A stretch of 47,822 bases of DNA from M55B112 sp040903745 (lineage in GTDB: Bacteria > Bacteroidota > Bacteroidia > Bacteroidales > GCA-2748055): positions 1-47,822 of the forward strand of contig JBBDUV010000035.1 in NCBI GenBank assembly GCA_040903745.1, given 5' to 3'. Position numbers and translations under genes: made by a program. Shown piece by piece: positions 7,129-14,942 of the stretch (the stretch's first letter is position 1; every line of letters starts with the position of its first letter). The notes beneath the pieces were generated by a model. It did not search any database. It saw only the letters and a list, made by a program, of their open reading frames with translations, and was not told the origin of the DNA.

Positions 7129-7449
7129 ATGAATAGTGAAAACGCGAAGGCACAAATGAGAAAGGGGGTATTGGAGTTTTGCATACTGGCCATTGTCAGC
7201 AAAAAAGACTGTTATGCCTCTGATATCATTGCTACCATGAAGGATAAGAACCTGATCGTGGTAGAAGGAACGCTCTATCCCCTGCTTACAAGGCAAAAAA
7301 ATGCCGGTTTACTAAGTTATCGCTGGGAAGAATCCAAACAGGGTCCCCCAAGAAAATATTATGCGCTTACCGACAAGGGCAAAACCTATATGACGGAACT
7401 TGAGAACTCCTGGAGGGAGCTAATTGATTCCGTTAATTCGATCATTTGA
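7129..7449 (+). CDS. PadR family transcriptional regulator
   Basis: A 106-residue winged-helix protein. Residues ~8-85 form the PadR domain: MRKGVLEFCILAIVSKKDCYASDIIATMKDKNLIVVEGTLYPLLTRQKNAGLLSYRW, with the wing SKQGPPRKYYALTDKGK. The short C-terminus is a helix for dimerisation, so this is the PadR-s2 (short) type. It lies 74 bases before a PspC membrane protein, a pairing that is common in Bacteroidota, and both likely respond to envelope stress. A palindrome overlapping its promoter suggests autorepression. The start at 7129 (MNSENAKAQMRKG) is the usual one for this family. Confidence 0.92.
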   Translation: MNSENAKAQMRKGVLEFCILAIVSKKDCYASDIIATMKDKNLIVVEGTLYPLLTRQKNAGLLSYRWEESKQGPPRKYYALTDKGKTYMTELENSWRELIDSVNSII

Positions 7450-7523
7450 CAACCATCGTAAAAAAATAACATCCAATTAAACAAGAGAACGCTAAAATTA
7501 AAATCCCATAAAAAAATACAGTT

Positions 7524-9098
7524 GTGAAAAAGACAATAAAAATAAATCTCAGTGGCGTGATTTTTCATATTGATGAAGACGCCTATGAAAAATTAAAACA
7601 TTACCTCGATGCCATTGGTCGCCATTTCTCCGGAAAAGATGAAGGGGATGAGATACTGAACGATATCGAATCGAGGATCGCAGAACTCTTCCAGGAAAAA
7701 AGACCCAGGGAGGAAGAGGTGATAACAATCGCCCTGGTTACCCGGGTAATTGAAATTATGGGAGATCCGGAAGAGATCATCAATACCGGCAATGAAGCAA
7801 CAACCGGTAGTAATGGTTCCAAATCCTCCTCGGCTACAGGAGGCTCCAGAAGACTATACAGGGATCCTGAAAACTCCGTTTTCGGTGGCGTGTGTGGCGG
7901 TCTGGGAGCCTACTTTAATATCGATCCGATTCTTATCAGGATACTGTTTGTTCTCCTGTTCTTCCTCGGAGGCGCCTCTATACTGATATATATTATTCTA
8001 TGGATCGTGTTACCCAAGGCACTCACTGCCGCACAGAAACTTGAAATGCGTGGTGAACCCGTAACTGTTTCAAACATTGAAAAAAAAATCCGTGAAGAAT
8101 ATGAAGCCACCAAAGAAAATGTAAAGGCTGCGGCAAAATCAGAATCAGTTCAAAAAACAAAAAAAGCAGCCGGTAATTTTTTTTCGGAAATAGGGAAGGT
8201 TCTGCTGGTTTTCGTTAAGGTGGTATTGATTATCATGGGAACAGGACTGGTTTTGGCCGGCATTGGTATTATTATAGGCCTTGTGTTCGGTGGCTTTATC
8301 GGAATGCAGATCTTCCCTTACCCGGAATATAATTCCTCACTGGGTGAACTGTTAACCCCCTTTTCAGACCCCCTGAGCATTACATTGCTTATTATCTCTC
8401 TTACATTGCTGTTCCTTATTCCGGTCATTGCAATGATCTATGGATTGATAAAGCTGATCTTTGCTATCAGAACAAAAAACCGTGGGCTTGCTATTGGCGC
8501 CTCACTACTCTGGGTTGTCTCACTTTTCATGACCATAGGCATATTGGCCATCGAGACCGGTAATTATTCAAGCACCGGTTACAGTAAAACTAAAAACGAA
8601 ATAAGTATCCTATCCGACACATTGTTCGTATCTGTCAATGAATCACAGAAAAAGGAGATTGACAAAAACAGCAGATTTAATTTAGATCTTGATAACGAAT
8701 GGTTTGTTACCGGGGATCTTGACAGGATATACGGACAAATTGAACTTGATATAGAACAATCTGAAGATGAACATTTTATGTTTGAAATCAACAAGCGTTC
8801 CAAAGGCAGGAACAGGGAGGATGCAACAACGAGGGCTGCCAATTTAAATTACAGTTTTGTGACAAACACAAACAAATTGGTTCTGAATCCCTATTTCTTT
8901 CTTGAAAGAGATGAAAAATGGAGAATCCCACGTGTGGAACTGACCCTGGAGGTGCCGGAAGGAAAATATGTTCACCTGGAAAAAGAGACACGTGAAATTC
9001 TTGAAAACACGCACAATGTCGATCGCATATCGACCTGGAAAATGGGTGGAAAAACATGGCTGATGACGAAAAACGGCCTGAAACTCATCGAAGAATAG
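7524..9098 (+). CDS. PspC domain-containing envelope stress membrane protein
   Basis: A 524-residue protein starting at GTG. Residues 1-90 form the cytoplasmic N-terminal domain seen in Bacteroidota PspC proteins (INLSGVIFHIDEDAYEKLKHYLDAI ... DIESRIAELF). Residues ~108-172 are the PspC domain: RRLYRDPENSVFGGVCGGLGAYFNIDPILIRILFVL and a membrane hairpin. Three more membrane segments follow (about 222-255, 283-310, 320-345). The C-terminal ~175 residues are a soluble beta-rich domain outside the membrane. PspC proteins sense or relieve membrane stress; in E. coli PspC works with PspB and PspA, but neither is present here. It is co-transcribed with the padR gene upstream, which probably controls it. 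The transcript ends near the convergent tRNA-Gln. Confidence 0.88.
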   Translation: MKKTIKINLSGVIFHIDEDAYEKLKHYLDAIGRHFSGKDEGDEILNDIESRIAELFQEKRPREEEVITIALVTRVIEIMGDPEEIINTGNEATTGSNGSKSSSATGGSRRLYRDPENSVFGGVCGGLGAYFNIDPILIRILFVLLFFLGGASILIYIILWIVLPKALTAAQKLEMRGEPVTVSNIEKKIREEYEATKENVKAAAKSESVQKTKKAAGNFFSEIGKVLLVFVKVVLIIMGTGLVLAGIGIIIGLVFGGFIGMQIFPYPEYNSSLGELLTPFSDPLSITLLIISLTLLFLIPVIAMIYGLIKLIFAIRTKNRGLAIGASLLWVVSLFMTIGILAIETGNYSSTGYSKTKNEISILSDTLFVSVNESQKKEIDKNSRFNLDLDNEWFVTGDLDRIYGQIELDIEQSEDEHFMFEINKRSKGRNREDATTRAANLNYSFVTNTNKLVLNPYFFLERDEKWRIPRVELTLEVPEGKYVHLEKETREILENTHNVDRISTWKMGGKTWLMTKNGLKLIEE

Positions 9099-9133
9099 GG
9101 CACATCTACCAAAGAACAACCAATTAGAATTTG

Positions 9134-9206
9134 TTGACCCGCCAGGGCTCGAACCTGGACTCTTCTGAACCAAAATCAGATGTGTTGCCAATTACACCAC
9201 GGGTCA
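9134..9206 (-). tRNA. tRNA-Gln (anticodon TTG)
   Basis: Read on the minus strand: acceptor TGACCCG pairs with CGGGTCA, D-stem GTGT/ACAC, anticodon stem TCTGA/TCAGA with loop TTTTGGT (anticodon TTG), T-arm CCAGGTTCGAGCCCTGG. The discriminator is A and CCA is not encoded. It is convergent with the pspC gene. Confidence 0.95.
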
Positions 9207-9518
9207 ATACCTGTTTCCGATTAGGTATCATAACCGATGAACCATTAATGATTCTGCCAAATCGGGATGCAAATTTAAACCTTTTTCTATTTATAAAAAA
9301 TTTGTTTTCACCGAAATGTATATCAAAGAAGAATACTCTTGCCAATGAAGTCAATTGGCTATGCTGTTTATCTGTCCGCAAAGTCCGGTAAAGGAAACAA
9401 AGATAAAGCAAGAAATACATTCATAACAGTCATAATCATATCGATTACTTAATATAAAATTAAGATTTACTTAAGTTTAGATACTTAAATTGCACACGCA
9501 GCAAAACTATTGTAACCC
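9207..9518. other. Intergenic region with repeated ACTTAA motifs
   Basis: About 310 bases upstream of the tRNA-Gln with no convincing gene. The motif ACTTAA occurs three times within about 45 bases near 9445-9490, in very AT-rich DNA. It may hold the tRNA promoter on the minus strand, which I cannot place with confidence. Confidence 0.4.
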
Positions 9519-9647
9519 ATGTCAAAACCAAAGAGATTAAAAACGCAACCGGTAAACTCCAATGAAATGATCTCCGACTACTCATTCTATTTACAATTGA
9601 TCGTCGAAGAAAATGAGTTGGATTGCGAAACCGATAGCAAAATATAA
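9519..9647 (+). CDS. Possible small protein of 42 residues
   Basis: An open frame from ATG to TAA encodes MSKPKRLKTQPVNSNEMISD followed by a short acidic helix-prone end (YLQLIVEENELDCETDSKI). The composition looks protein-like, basic then acidic. I see no ribosome binding site, but these are weak in Bacteroidota. The stop lies 32 bases before the end of the convergent metalloprotease gene. I do not recognise a family. It could be a real small protein or chance. Confidence 0.3.
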   Translation: MSKPKRLKTQPVNSNEMISDYSFYLQLIVEENELDCETDSKI

Positions 9648-9679
9648 CCCGGATAGCGGAAGGAACATACCCCGTTGCC

Positions 9680-10399
9680 TCAGGCGATAATGGACTGTTG
9701 CCTTAACTGCTTTCTGAGAAGGAGGGCATCGGGCAATATACCGGTTAAAGCCGTCCAGAAAACCTGGCTGTGGTTCTTATGCACCGTATGTACCAGTTCG
9801 TGCAGACACACATACCGGATCAACGCCTCAGGCAAAAACACAAGACTGCTGTTCAGGCTGATGTTGTTCACTGGAGAGCAGCTTCCCCACCTGGTTTTCA
9901 TTCGTCTGACCGTTAATTTTGTATAGGGCAGGTTGTATGTTTCAGCGTATTGAATTAGTATACCGGGTAATTGCCCTTTTGCCTCCTGAAAACCAATCCG
10001 GGCAATAAAGTCATAAAGAAGCTTCGTATGATCCGGGTTCACTGAATCGAAATCAGCCGGCACCATAATGCCATACACGCTGCCCATGCCGGTAGATTCA
10101 AATCTGTCTCCGGTACCTTGCTCAATATAGATCCTTCCATTGTGAATCTCTATGATAGCTCCGGGCTCCCAGGCAAGATTCATCGCTGCCTTCTTTCTGA
10201 TACTCTCTTTTTTCCTGACAATCCACCCGGTTTTTTCAATGACAAATTTTTCGGCCCGCAGGAAATCACACCTGCCCGGCACGGTCACCCTCACCTGCCC
10301 CTCGGAATTGATCCTTATCCCAATGTTTCTCGCACGTCTGTTCCTGCGGAATAACACCTCTCCTACCCTCTCATAATAGACCTTTTTTTCAACCATCAT
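9680..10399 (-). CDS. YgjP/WLM-like metal-dependent hydrolase (DUF45, SprT-type)
   Basis: A 239-residue protein of the DUF45/YgjP family. The C-terminal zinc site is clear: YVCLHELVHTVHKNHSQVFW, an HExxH motif (about residues 198-202) with a third His ligand in KNHS. Upstream is the family signature TRWGSCSPVNNISLNSSLVFLP (about 168-190). The N-terminal part (about 10-100) is a small beta domain with RRNRRARNIGIRINSEGQVRVTVPG. Members are presumed zinc peptidases; in bacteria some sit beside restriction genes, but the usual role is not established. Here the gene is alone on the minus strand, divergent from tolC. The start MMVEKKVYYERV is plausible; the second Met would serve equally well. Confidence 0.85.
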   Translation of the reverse strand: MMVEKKVYYERVGEVLFRRNRRARNIGIRINSEGQVRVTVPGRCDFLRAEKFVIEKTGWIVRKKESIRKKAAMNLAWEPGAIIEIHNGRIYIEQGTGDRFESTGMGSVYGIMVPADFDSVNPDHTKLLYDFIARIGFQEAKGQLPGILIQYAETYNLPYTKLTVRRMKTRWGSCSPVNNISLNSSLVFLPEALIRYVCLHELVHTVHKNHSQVFWTALTGILPDALLLRKQLRQQSIIA

Positions 10400-10424
10400 A
10401 TCACAATAATAAACACATTATCCC

Positions 10425-10432
10425 TATCTTTG
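10425..10432 (+). promoter_or_regulatory. Bacteroidota -7 box (TATCTTTG) for tolC
   Basis: TATCTTTG is a full match to TAnnTTTG, 28 bases before the tolC ATG. No good -33 TTTG is visible. It lies in the short divergent spacer shared with the metalloprotease gene. Confidence 0.55.
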
Positions 10433-10460
10433 ATTTTGCAACTCCAAAAATAACATAACA

Positions 10461-11834
10461 ATGGTTAAAAATATAGCAGCAGTTCTGACTTTCCTTCTGG
10501 TACCATTTTCCGTTACTTTGTCACAAAACAATCAATGGAGTCTTGAAGACTGTATCAATTATGCCATGGAAAACAACATTACCATCAAGCAGTCGGAACT
10601 CAACACACAATACAGTCAAAATGTTCTCGATCAGTCACGAAACTCGAGACTTCCCAACCTGAACGCAAGCTCAAACTACAGTTATTCATTCGGCAGGGCG
10701 CTCGATCAGACAACATACGAATTTACCGATAATCAAAAGATCAACTCAATAAGTGTGAATGTCAGTTCGGGGGTAAACCTATTCAATGGTTTTCAGAAGA
10801 GGAACACCATTGAACAGAACAGGATCAACCTGCTCTCTGCTTACGAAGATGTAAAAAAAATAAAAAATGACATCTCGCTGAATATCGCTGCAGCTTACCT
10901 GCAAATATTGTTTAGTGAAGAGCTGCTTGCCGTTACAGAAAGCCAGGTGGAGATCACCCGTCAGCAGGTGGACCGTACCCGGAAATTGGTTGAGGCTGGA
11001 AAGCTGGCAAAAGGCAGTTCACTGGAGATCCAGGCGCAACTTGCCGCGGAGGAGCTGAACATGGTAAATTCCGAGAACCAACTGCTTCTCTCCTACCTGA
11101 ACCTCCAGCAAATACTCGATCTTCAGTATGATCCGGAATTTAAAATCAACGATCCCGATATCCCCGAACCGGGCAAAAAGCTTCTGATCATGGGTGTTTC
11201 GGACGTATATCAAACTGCGGAGCAGATCATGCCCCAGATTAAAAAATCGGAATACAACCTGGAGTCCACCGGAAAAGAGCTCGACATTGCAAAGGGAATG
11301 CAATATCCCTCACTCTCCCTGTCGGGCAACTACAATAGCGGGTTTTCCGACATCAGGGAAAAGGTGATAGGAACCGACCCTATTATGGACATACCAATTA
11401 TGGGTAAATACCCCTTTTTCGAGCAGATCAATGATAATCTAAGCGTCGGGGTTGGGTTCGGACTAAATATCCCGATATTCAACGGCAACCAGGCAAATAC
11501 GGCCATCGCCAATGCACGTATCAGTATAGAAAACGCTCAGCTGGAGCTACAGAAAAGAAAAAACGAGCTCTACCGCGATATACAAACCGCCTACACGGAT
11601 GCTGTCGCTGCGCTGAAAAAGTTTGAATCCACCGAAACGGCTCTGATCTCCATGGAGGAATCATTCAACTACACGGAGAAAAAATTTGAGGTTGGTCTGG
11701 TCAACACGGTCGATTACAACACATCAAAAAACCAACTGATGGTTACGCAATCTGATCTGCTGCAGGCCAAATATGATTTTATCTTCAAAACCAGGATCCT
11801 CAATTTCTACATGGGCGAGCCCATCATTTTTTAA
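10461..11834 (+). CDS. TolC family outer membrane efflux protein
   Basis: A 457-residue protein with a signal peptide (residues 1-21, ending TLSQ) and two outer-membrane efflux protein repeats. The first begins WSLEDCINYAMENNITIKQSELN; the second has long coiled-coil helices (QLELQKRKNELYRDIQTAYTDAVAALKKFESTETAL) and ends ARYDF-like QAKYDFIFKTRILNFYMGEP, all typical of TolC. It would form the trimeric outer membrane channel of a tripartite export pump. The next gene is the remains of the periplasmic adaptor, and no inner membrane transporter follows. The channel may therefore serve pumps encoded elsewhere. It has its own -7 box, and the gene appears complete. Confidence 0.92.
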   Translation: MVKNIAAVLTFLLVPFSVTLSQNNQWSLEDCINYAMENNITIKQSELNTQYSQNVLDQSRNSRLPNLNASSNYSYSFGRALDQTTYEFTDNQKINSISVNVSSGVNLFNGFQKRNTIEQNRINLLSAYEDVKKIKNDISLNIAAAYLQILFSEELLAVTESQVEITRQQVDRTRKLVEAGKLAKGSSLEIQAQLAAEELNMVNSENQLLLSYLNLQQILDLQYDPEFKINDPDIPEPGKKLLIMGVSDVYQTAEQIMPQIKKSEYNLESTGKELDIAKGMQYPSLSLSGNYNSGFSDIREKVIGTDPIMDIPIMGKYPFFEQINDNLSVGVGFGLNIPIFNGNQANTAIANARISIENAQLELQKRKNELYRDIQTAYTDAVAALKKFESTETALISMEESFNYTEKKFEVGLVNTVDYNTSKNQLMVTQSDLLQAKYDFIFKTRILNFYMGEPIIF

Positions 11835-11853
11835 AAAAATTGAATTATTTGTT

Positions 11854-12099
11854 ATGAAATCTAAAAAACTTCTCATCTTACTCGCTGTTATTGCAGTGGT
11901 TCTGCTTGCATTCTTCGGCATCGGAAAAAAGGTCGGATGGTTTGGAGACGAGGCCTATGTAAAGGTTGCCGTTGAGGTTGGAGAAAAGAGGAATATCACG
12001 GAGATCATCACCGCACCCTTTTCTGCAATTTACAAGCAACTGTCTGACGGCAAAAGTATTGAGGTAGTTCCGGAGAACCGCTTTTATTCTGAAGATTAA
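11854..12099 (+). pseudogene. HlyD/MacA-type periplasmic adaptor with internal deletion
   Basis: An 81-residue open frame. Residues 1-53 match the start of Bacteroidota efflux adaptors: a cytoplasmic KSKK, a membrane anchor (LLILLAVIAVVLLAFFGIG) and the first strand YVKVAVEVGEKRNITEIITA. Residues 54-81 (PFSAIYKQLSDGKSIEVVPE...) match the very C-terminus of the same family. The lipoyl, hairpin and beta-barrel domains between them, some 330 or more residues, are missing, but the frame is kept. It cannot link TolC to an inner membrane pump. It is 19 bases downstream of tolC and 18 bases upstream of tsaB, the position where the full gene would stand. Either a real deletion or an assembly collapse. 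Confidence 0.72.
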
Positions 12100-12117
12100 A
12101 AAATAACATCTTAAAAC

Positions 12118-12834
12118 ATGATACATCCCCTTATCCTCAATCTGGAAACGGCAACAAATGTATGTTCGGTGGCCCTTTGCAAGGGCGAAGAAACAGTGGC
12201 AAAAAGAGAAAGCGATGAAGACCGTTCACACGGATCGCTGCTCACTGTTTTTATGCAGGAGGTTTTGGACGAAGCCGGGGTAAAGCCAGAAGAGATCTCC
12301 GCCATTGCGGTGAGTAAAGGTCCCGGTTCCTATACGGGTCTGCGTATCGGAGTTTCTGTTACCAAAGGATTTGCATATGGCCTGAATATTCCGGTGATCG
12401 GTATCGTTACATTGCAGGCAATGGTTGTAGCAGCAACCTGGCATCATTCCGTAAAGGAGTTGCAGCAAAAGCACCCGGAAACCCTGTTTTGTCCTATGAT
12501 CGATGCGCGAAGAATGGAGGTTTTTACAGCATTGTATGATAAAAACAGAGACATTGTATCTCCTGTAACCGCAACCGTGGTCGGGGAGAACAGCTTTGAC
12601 AAGGAGCTGAAAGGAAACCACATTCTCTTTTTTGGAAATGGTGCTGATAAGTTATCCGGTATTATTCAACATCCTCATGCTCACTTTATTCAACAAATTC
12701 AACCTTCGGCTGTAGCGATGATACCGTTGTCACTTCACCAATACGAAAACAGGATATTTGAAGATACCGCCTATTTTGAACCCTATTATCTCAAGGACTT
12801 TGTTGCAACTATTCCGAGAAAGAAAGTTATCTGA
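12118..12834 (+). CDS. tsaB: tRNA threonylcarbamoyladenosine biosynthesis protein TsaB
   Basis: A 238-residue ASKHA-fold protein. The N-terminus ILNLETATNVCSVALCKGEE and the segment SHGSLLTVFMQEVLDEAG are typical, and the hallmark ISAIAVSKGPGSYTGLRIGVSVTKGFAYGLNIPVIGI is at about 60-98. TsaB works with TsaD and TsaE to transfer the threonylcarbamoyl group to A37 of ANN-decoding tRNAs, using threonylcarbamoyl-AMP from TsaC. It acts as scaffold for TsaD and is not itself catalytic. It follows the adaptor remnant by 18 bases and precedes efp, both linked to translation. Length is normal for the family. Confidence 0.93.
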   Translation: MIHPLILNLETATNVCSVALCKGEETVAKRESDEDRSHGSLLTVFMQEVLDEAGVKPEEISAIAVSKGPGSYTGLRIGVSVTKGFAYGLNIPVIGIVTLQAMVVAATWHHSVKELQQKHPETLFCPMIDARRMEVFTALYDKNRDIVSPVTATVVGENSFDKELKGNHILFFGNGADKLSGIIQHPHAHFIQQIQPSAVAMIPLSLHQYENRIFEDTAYFEPYYLKDFVATIPRKKVI

Positions 12835-12878
12835 AGTTGCTGATTAGTTGTCGCAGAAGAATTTATTTCCTTATTTTG

Positions 12879-12886
12879 TATCTTCG
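12879..12886 (+). promoter_or_regulatory. Weak -7 box candidate for efp
   Basis: TATCTTCG differs from TAnnTTTG by one base and lies 24 bases before the efp ATG at 12911. No -33 element is clear. Read-through from tsaB is also possible. Confidence 0.35.
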
Positions 12887-12910
12887 TAATACCATTTGAA
12901 AATTAATAAT

Positions 12911-13480
12911 ATGGCTTCAACCTCAGATTTCAGAAACGGCCTTGTGCTGGAATATAACAATGATCTTTTTGCCATCGTGCAGTTTCAGCACGTCAAACCC
13001 GGTAAAGGACCCGCGTTTGTAAGAACAAAACTAAAAAGCCTAACCACGGGAAAGGTGATTGACAATACGTTCACCGCCGGAGTAAAGGTCAACACTGCCC
13101 GTGTGGAAAGAAGGCCCTACCAATACCTTTATAAAGATGACCTGGGGTATAGTTTCATGCATCTGGAAACCTTCGAACAGATCGTTATTGAAGAGAAGTT
13201 GATTGAAAACGCGGACCTTATGAAGGAGGGGCAACCGGTTGAAATCGTGGTACATGCCGATACCGAAACACCCCTCTCTTGCGAATTACCCCCGTTTGTT
13301 GAACTGGAGATTACCTATTCCGAACCAGGTGTAAGGGGCGACACATCTTCTTCCACGGCACTCAAACCGGCGACACTTGAGACAGGAGCCACGGTCATGG
13401 TCCCAATCTTTGTAGATCAGGGCGAATTCATTAAGGTAGATACCAGGGACCGTTCCTATTCAGAGCGGGTAAAGAGATAA
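12911..13480 (+). CDS. efp: Translation elongation factor P
   Basis: A 189-residue protein with the three beta-barrel domains of EF-P: MASTSDFRNGLVLEYNNDLFAIVQFQHVKPGKGPAFVRTKLKSL (KOW-like domain I), an OB domain, and the C-terminal OB domain with ATLETGATVMVPIFVDQGEFIKVDTRDRSYSERVK. The conserved loop PGKGPA carries the Lys that enters the peptidyl transferase centre. EF-P rescues ribosomes stalled at polyproline. I start at MASTSDF (12911) because this is the family's normal N-terminus; an upstream in-frame TTG at 12896 would add five residues not seen in EF-P. No lysine-modifying EpmA or EarP gene is nearby. Confidence 0.95.
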   Translation: MASTSDFRNGLVLEYNNDLFAIVQFQHVKPGKGPAFVRTKLKSLTTGKVIDNTFTAGVKVNTARVERRPYQYLYKDDLGYSFMHLETFEQIVIEEKLIENADLMKEGQPVEIVVHADTETPLSCELPPFVELEITYSEPGVRGDTSSSTALKPATLETGATVMVPIFVDQGEFIKVDTRDRSYSERVKR

Positions 13481-13516
13481 TTTTTGCTTATCTTAGATGG
13501 ATAAATATTTTCCATC

Positions 13517-14746
13517 ATGGCAAAAGCGCTAAAAAGTCTGAAGACCTCCAAATTTAAGCTCAATTCACTGCTTGATGTGACAATGGCCATCAACGATAAT
13601 GTGGCCATCAGTGAACTGGTCCGAAGGTTTGAAAAACTTCTTACCGTTGATCTTTCCATTGGAAAGGTGATGTTGATCAAGTTCGGGGAAAAATGGGAGT
13701 GTGTACTGAATTCGGGCTTTGCGGCTGGTTTTTTCAAGAAGATCAATATTGAAAAGGATCTGCTCCCTCTGAACGAAATCGAACATGTAACCTCGAAAAA
13801 TGACAGATTCCCGGAGGTGCTTGATATAATTATTCCGGTGGCACATAAAGATGAGCCGATCGCATTTGTTCTGATCGGCGACATTGAAGAGGAGGGTGAA
13901 GGAATGAGTCCGATCCTTAAACATCTGCGATTTATCCAGACACTCTCCAACATCATTGTCGTAGCCATCGAAAACAAGCGTCTTTTCAAAGAATCGCTCA
14001 GGCAGGAGGCGTTGAAGCGTGAGATGGAGCTGGCCAGACGCATGCAGACCATGCTCATCCCCAAAGATGAACAGCTTCCCTCTAATGGTAGCATCTCCAT
14101 GTTCGCCTTTTATCAGCCACACTTTGAAATTGGCGGCGATTACTATGACGTAATTGAACTCAACGATCATGAGATCGGATTCTGTATCGCAGATGTGTCC
14201 GGAAAGGGAATCTCTGCGGCCATCCTGATGTCGAACTTCCAGGCAAACCTTCAGGCACTGTTTACTGAAGAGATACCGATGGAAATTTTGCTGGAGAAAC
14301 TGAACAGAAGGGTATTGAGTAGTGCCAAAGGAGAAAAATTTATAACCCTGTTTATTGCCCGGTATAATTACAAAACGCAAGAATTAAAGTACGTAAATGC
14401 CGGACATAATCCCCCCATCCTTTACAATATTAAAAGCAAGGAGATCATCCATCTCACCAATGGCACTGTCGGAATGGGGATGCTGGATGAACTGCCATTC
14501 CTTGAGGTTCAGTCACTAACGATGAATGAACCATCAAAAATGCTTTGCTACACTGACGGACTGGTAGAGGTATTGAATGAATCGGGGATCGAAATGGGGG
14601 CTGAAAAGCTGGAGGTAGAATTAAAGAACGATGATACCATTACTGCCAACATAGATACCATTATAAGAAAACAGGGAATCCTCGAACGCGGTGCCTCAAT
14701 CTTCGACGACATCTCCATCCTCTGCGCCCAATTTCCCGGAACCTAA
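13517..14746 (+). CDS. RsbU/SpoIIE-type PP2C phosphatase with N-terminal GAF-like domain
   Basis: A 409-residue cytoplasmic protein. The N-terminal ~160 residues look like a GAF-type sensor (LLDVTMAINDNVAISELVRRFEKLL ... IVVAIENKRLF). A linking coiled coil follows (ESLRQEALKREMELARRMQTMLIP). The SpoIIE/PP2C domain runs from about 180: GGDYYDVIELNDHEIGFCIADVSGKGISAAILMSN carries the metal-binding Asp residues, and SKMLCYTDGLVEVLNESG the C-terminal one. Such phosphatases dephosphorylate anti-sigma-factor antagonists in partner-switching pathways, or other serine phosphoproteins. No STAS or HATPase partner lies next to it. It follows efp by 36 bases. Complete. Confidence 0.9.
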   Translation: MAKALKSLKTSKFKLNSLLDVTMAINDNVAISELVRRFEKLLTVDLSIGKVMLIKFGEKWECVLNSGFAAGFFKKINIEKDLLPLNEIEHVTSKNDRFPEVLDIIIPVAHKDEPIAFVLIGDIEEEGEGMSPILKHLRFIQTLSNIIVVAIENKRLFKESLRQEALKREMELARRMQTMLIPKDEQLPSNGSISMFAFYQPHFEIGGDYYDVIELNDHEIGFCIADVSGKGISAAILMSNFQANLQALFTEEIPMEILLEKLNRRVLSSAKGEKFITLFIARYNYKTQELKYVNAGHNPPILYNIKSKEIIHLTNGTVGMGMLDELPFLEVQSLTMNEPSKMLCYTDGLVEVLNESGIEMGAEKLEVELKNDDTITANIDTIIRKQGILERGASIFDDISILCAQFPGT

Positions 14747-14780
14747 GTGGCTGTCCATAAAGTCCGATAACTGCGTTACT

Positions 14781-14876
14781 GCAAAAATCTTAATTCCTCG
14801 AATACCTTAGTATACTGCGTCTTAAGATTTTTGCGTGCCCTGCCCGCCGTACTTAGGTACTAAGGCAGGCGGTGCC
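14781..14876. repeat. Dispersed palindromic repeat, copy 1
   Basis: Two parts. First, a hairpin with perfect 13-bp arms (GCAAAAATCTTAA at 14781-14793 and its complement at 14822-14834) and a 28-nt loop. Second, two bases later, a 37-nt GC-rich module (14837-14873) with self-complementary CCGCC/GGCGG and CTTAG/CTAAG. The module recurs at 47730-47766 with 35 of 37 bases identical. It lies between the 3' end of the plus-strand phosphatase and the 3' end of the minus-strand ligase, so it may also end transcription. Confidence 0.7.
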
Positions 14877-14942
14877 TTGTTCTCGAACTTTATAATCCAG
14901 CCACTCCGACTCTATTGACAGGCTCTAATTCTGGCAGTCTAA

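Noticed and set aside
13565..14380. A 271-codon minus-strand frame
   Set aside because: Antisense to the SpoIIE phosphatase; no motifs, and the plus-strand gene explains the open frame.
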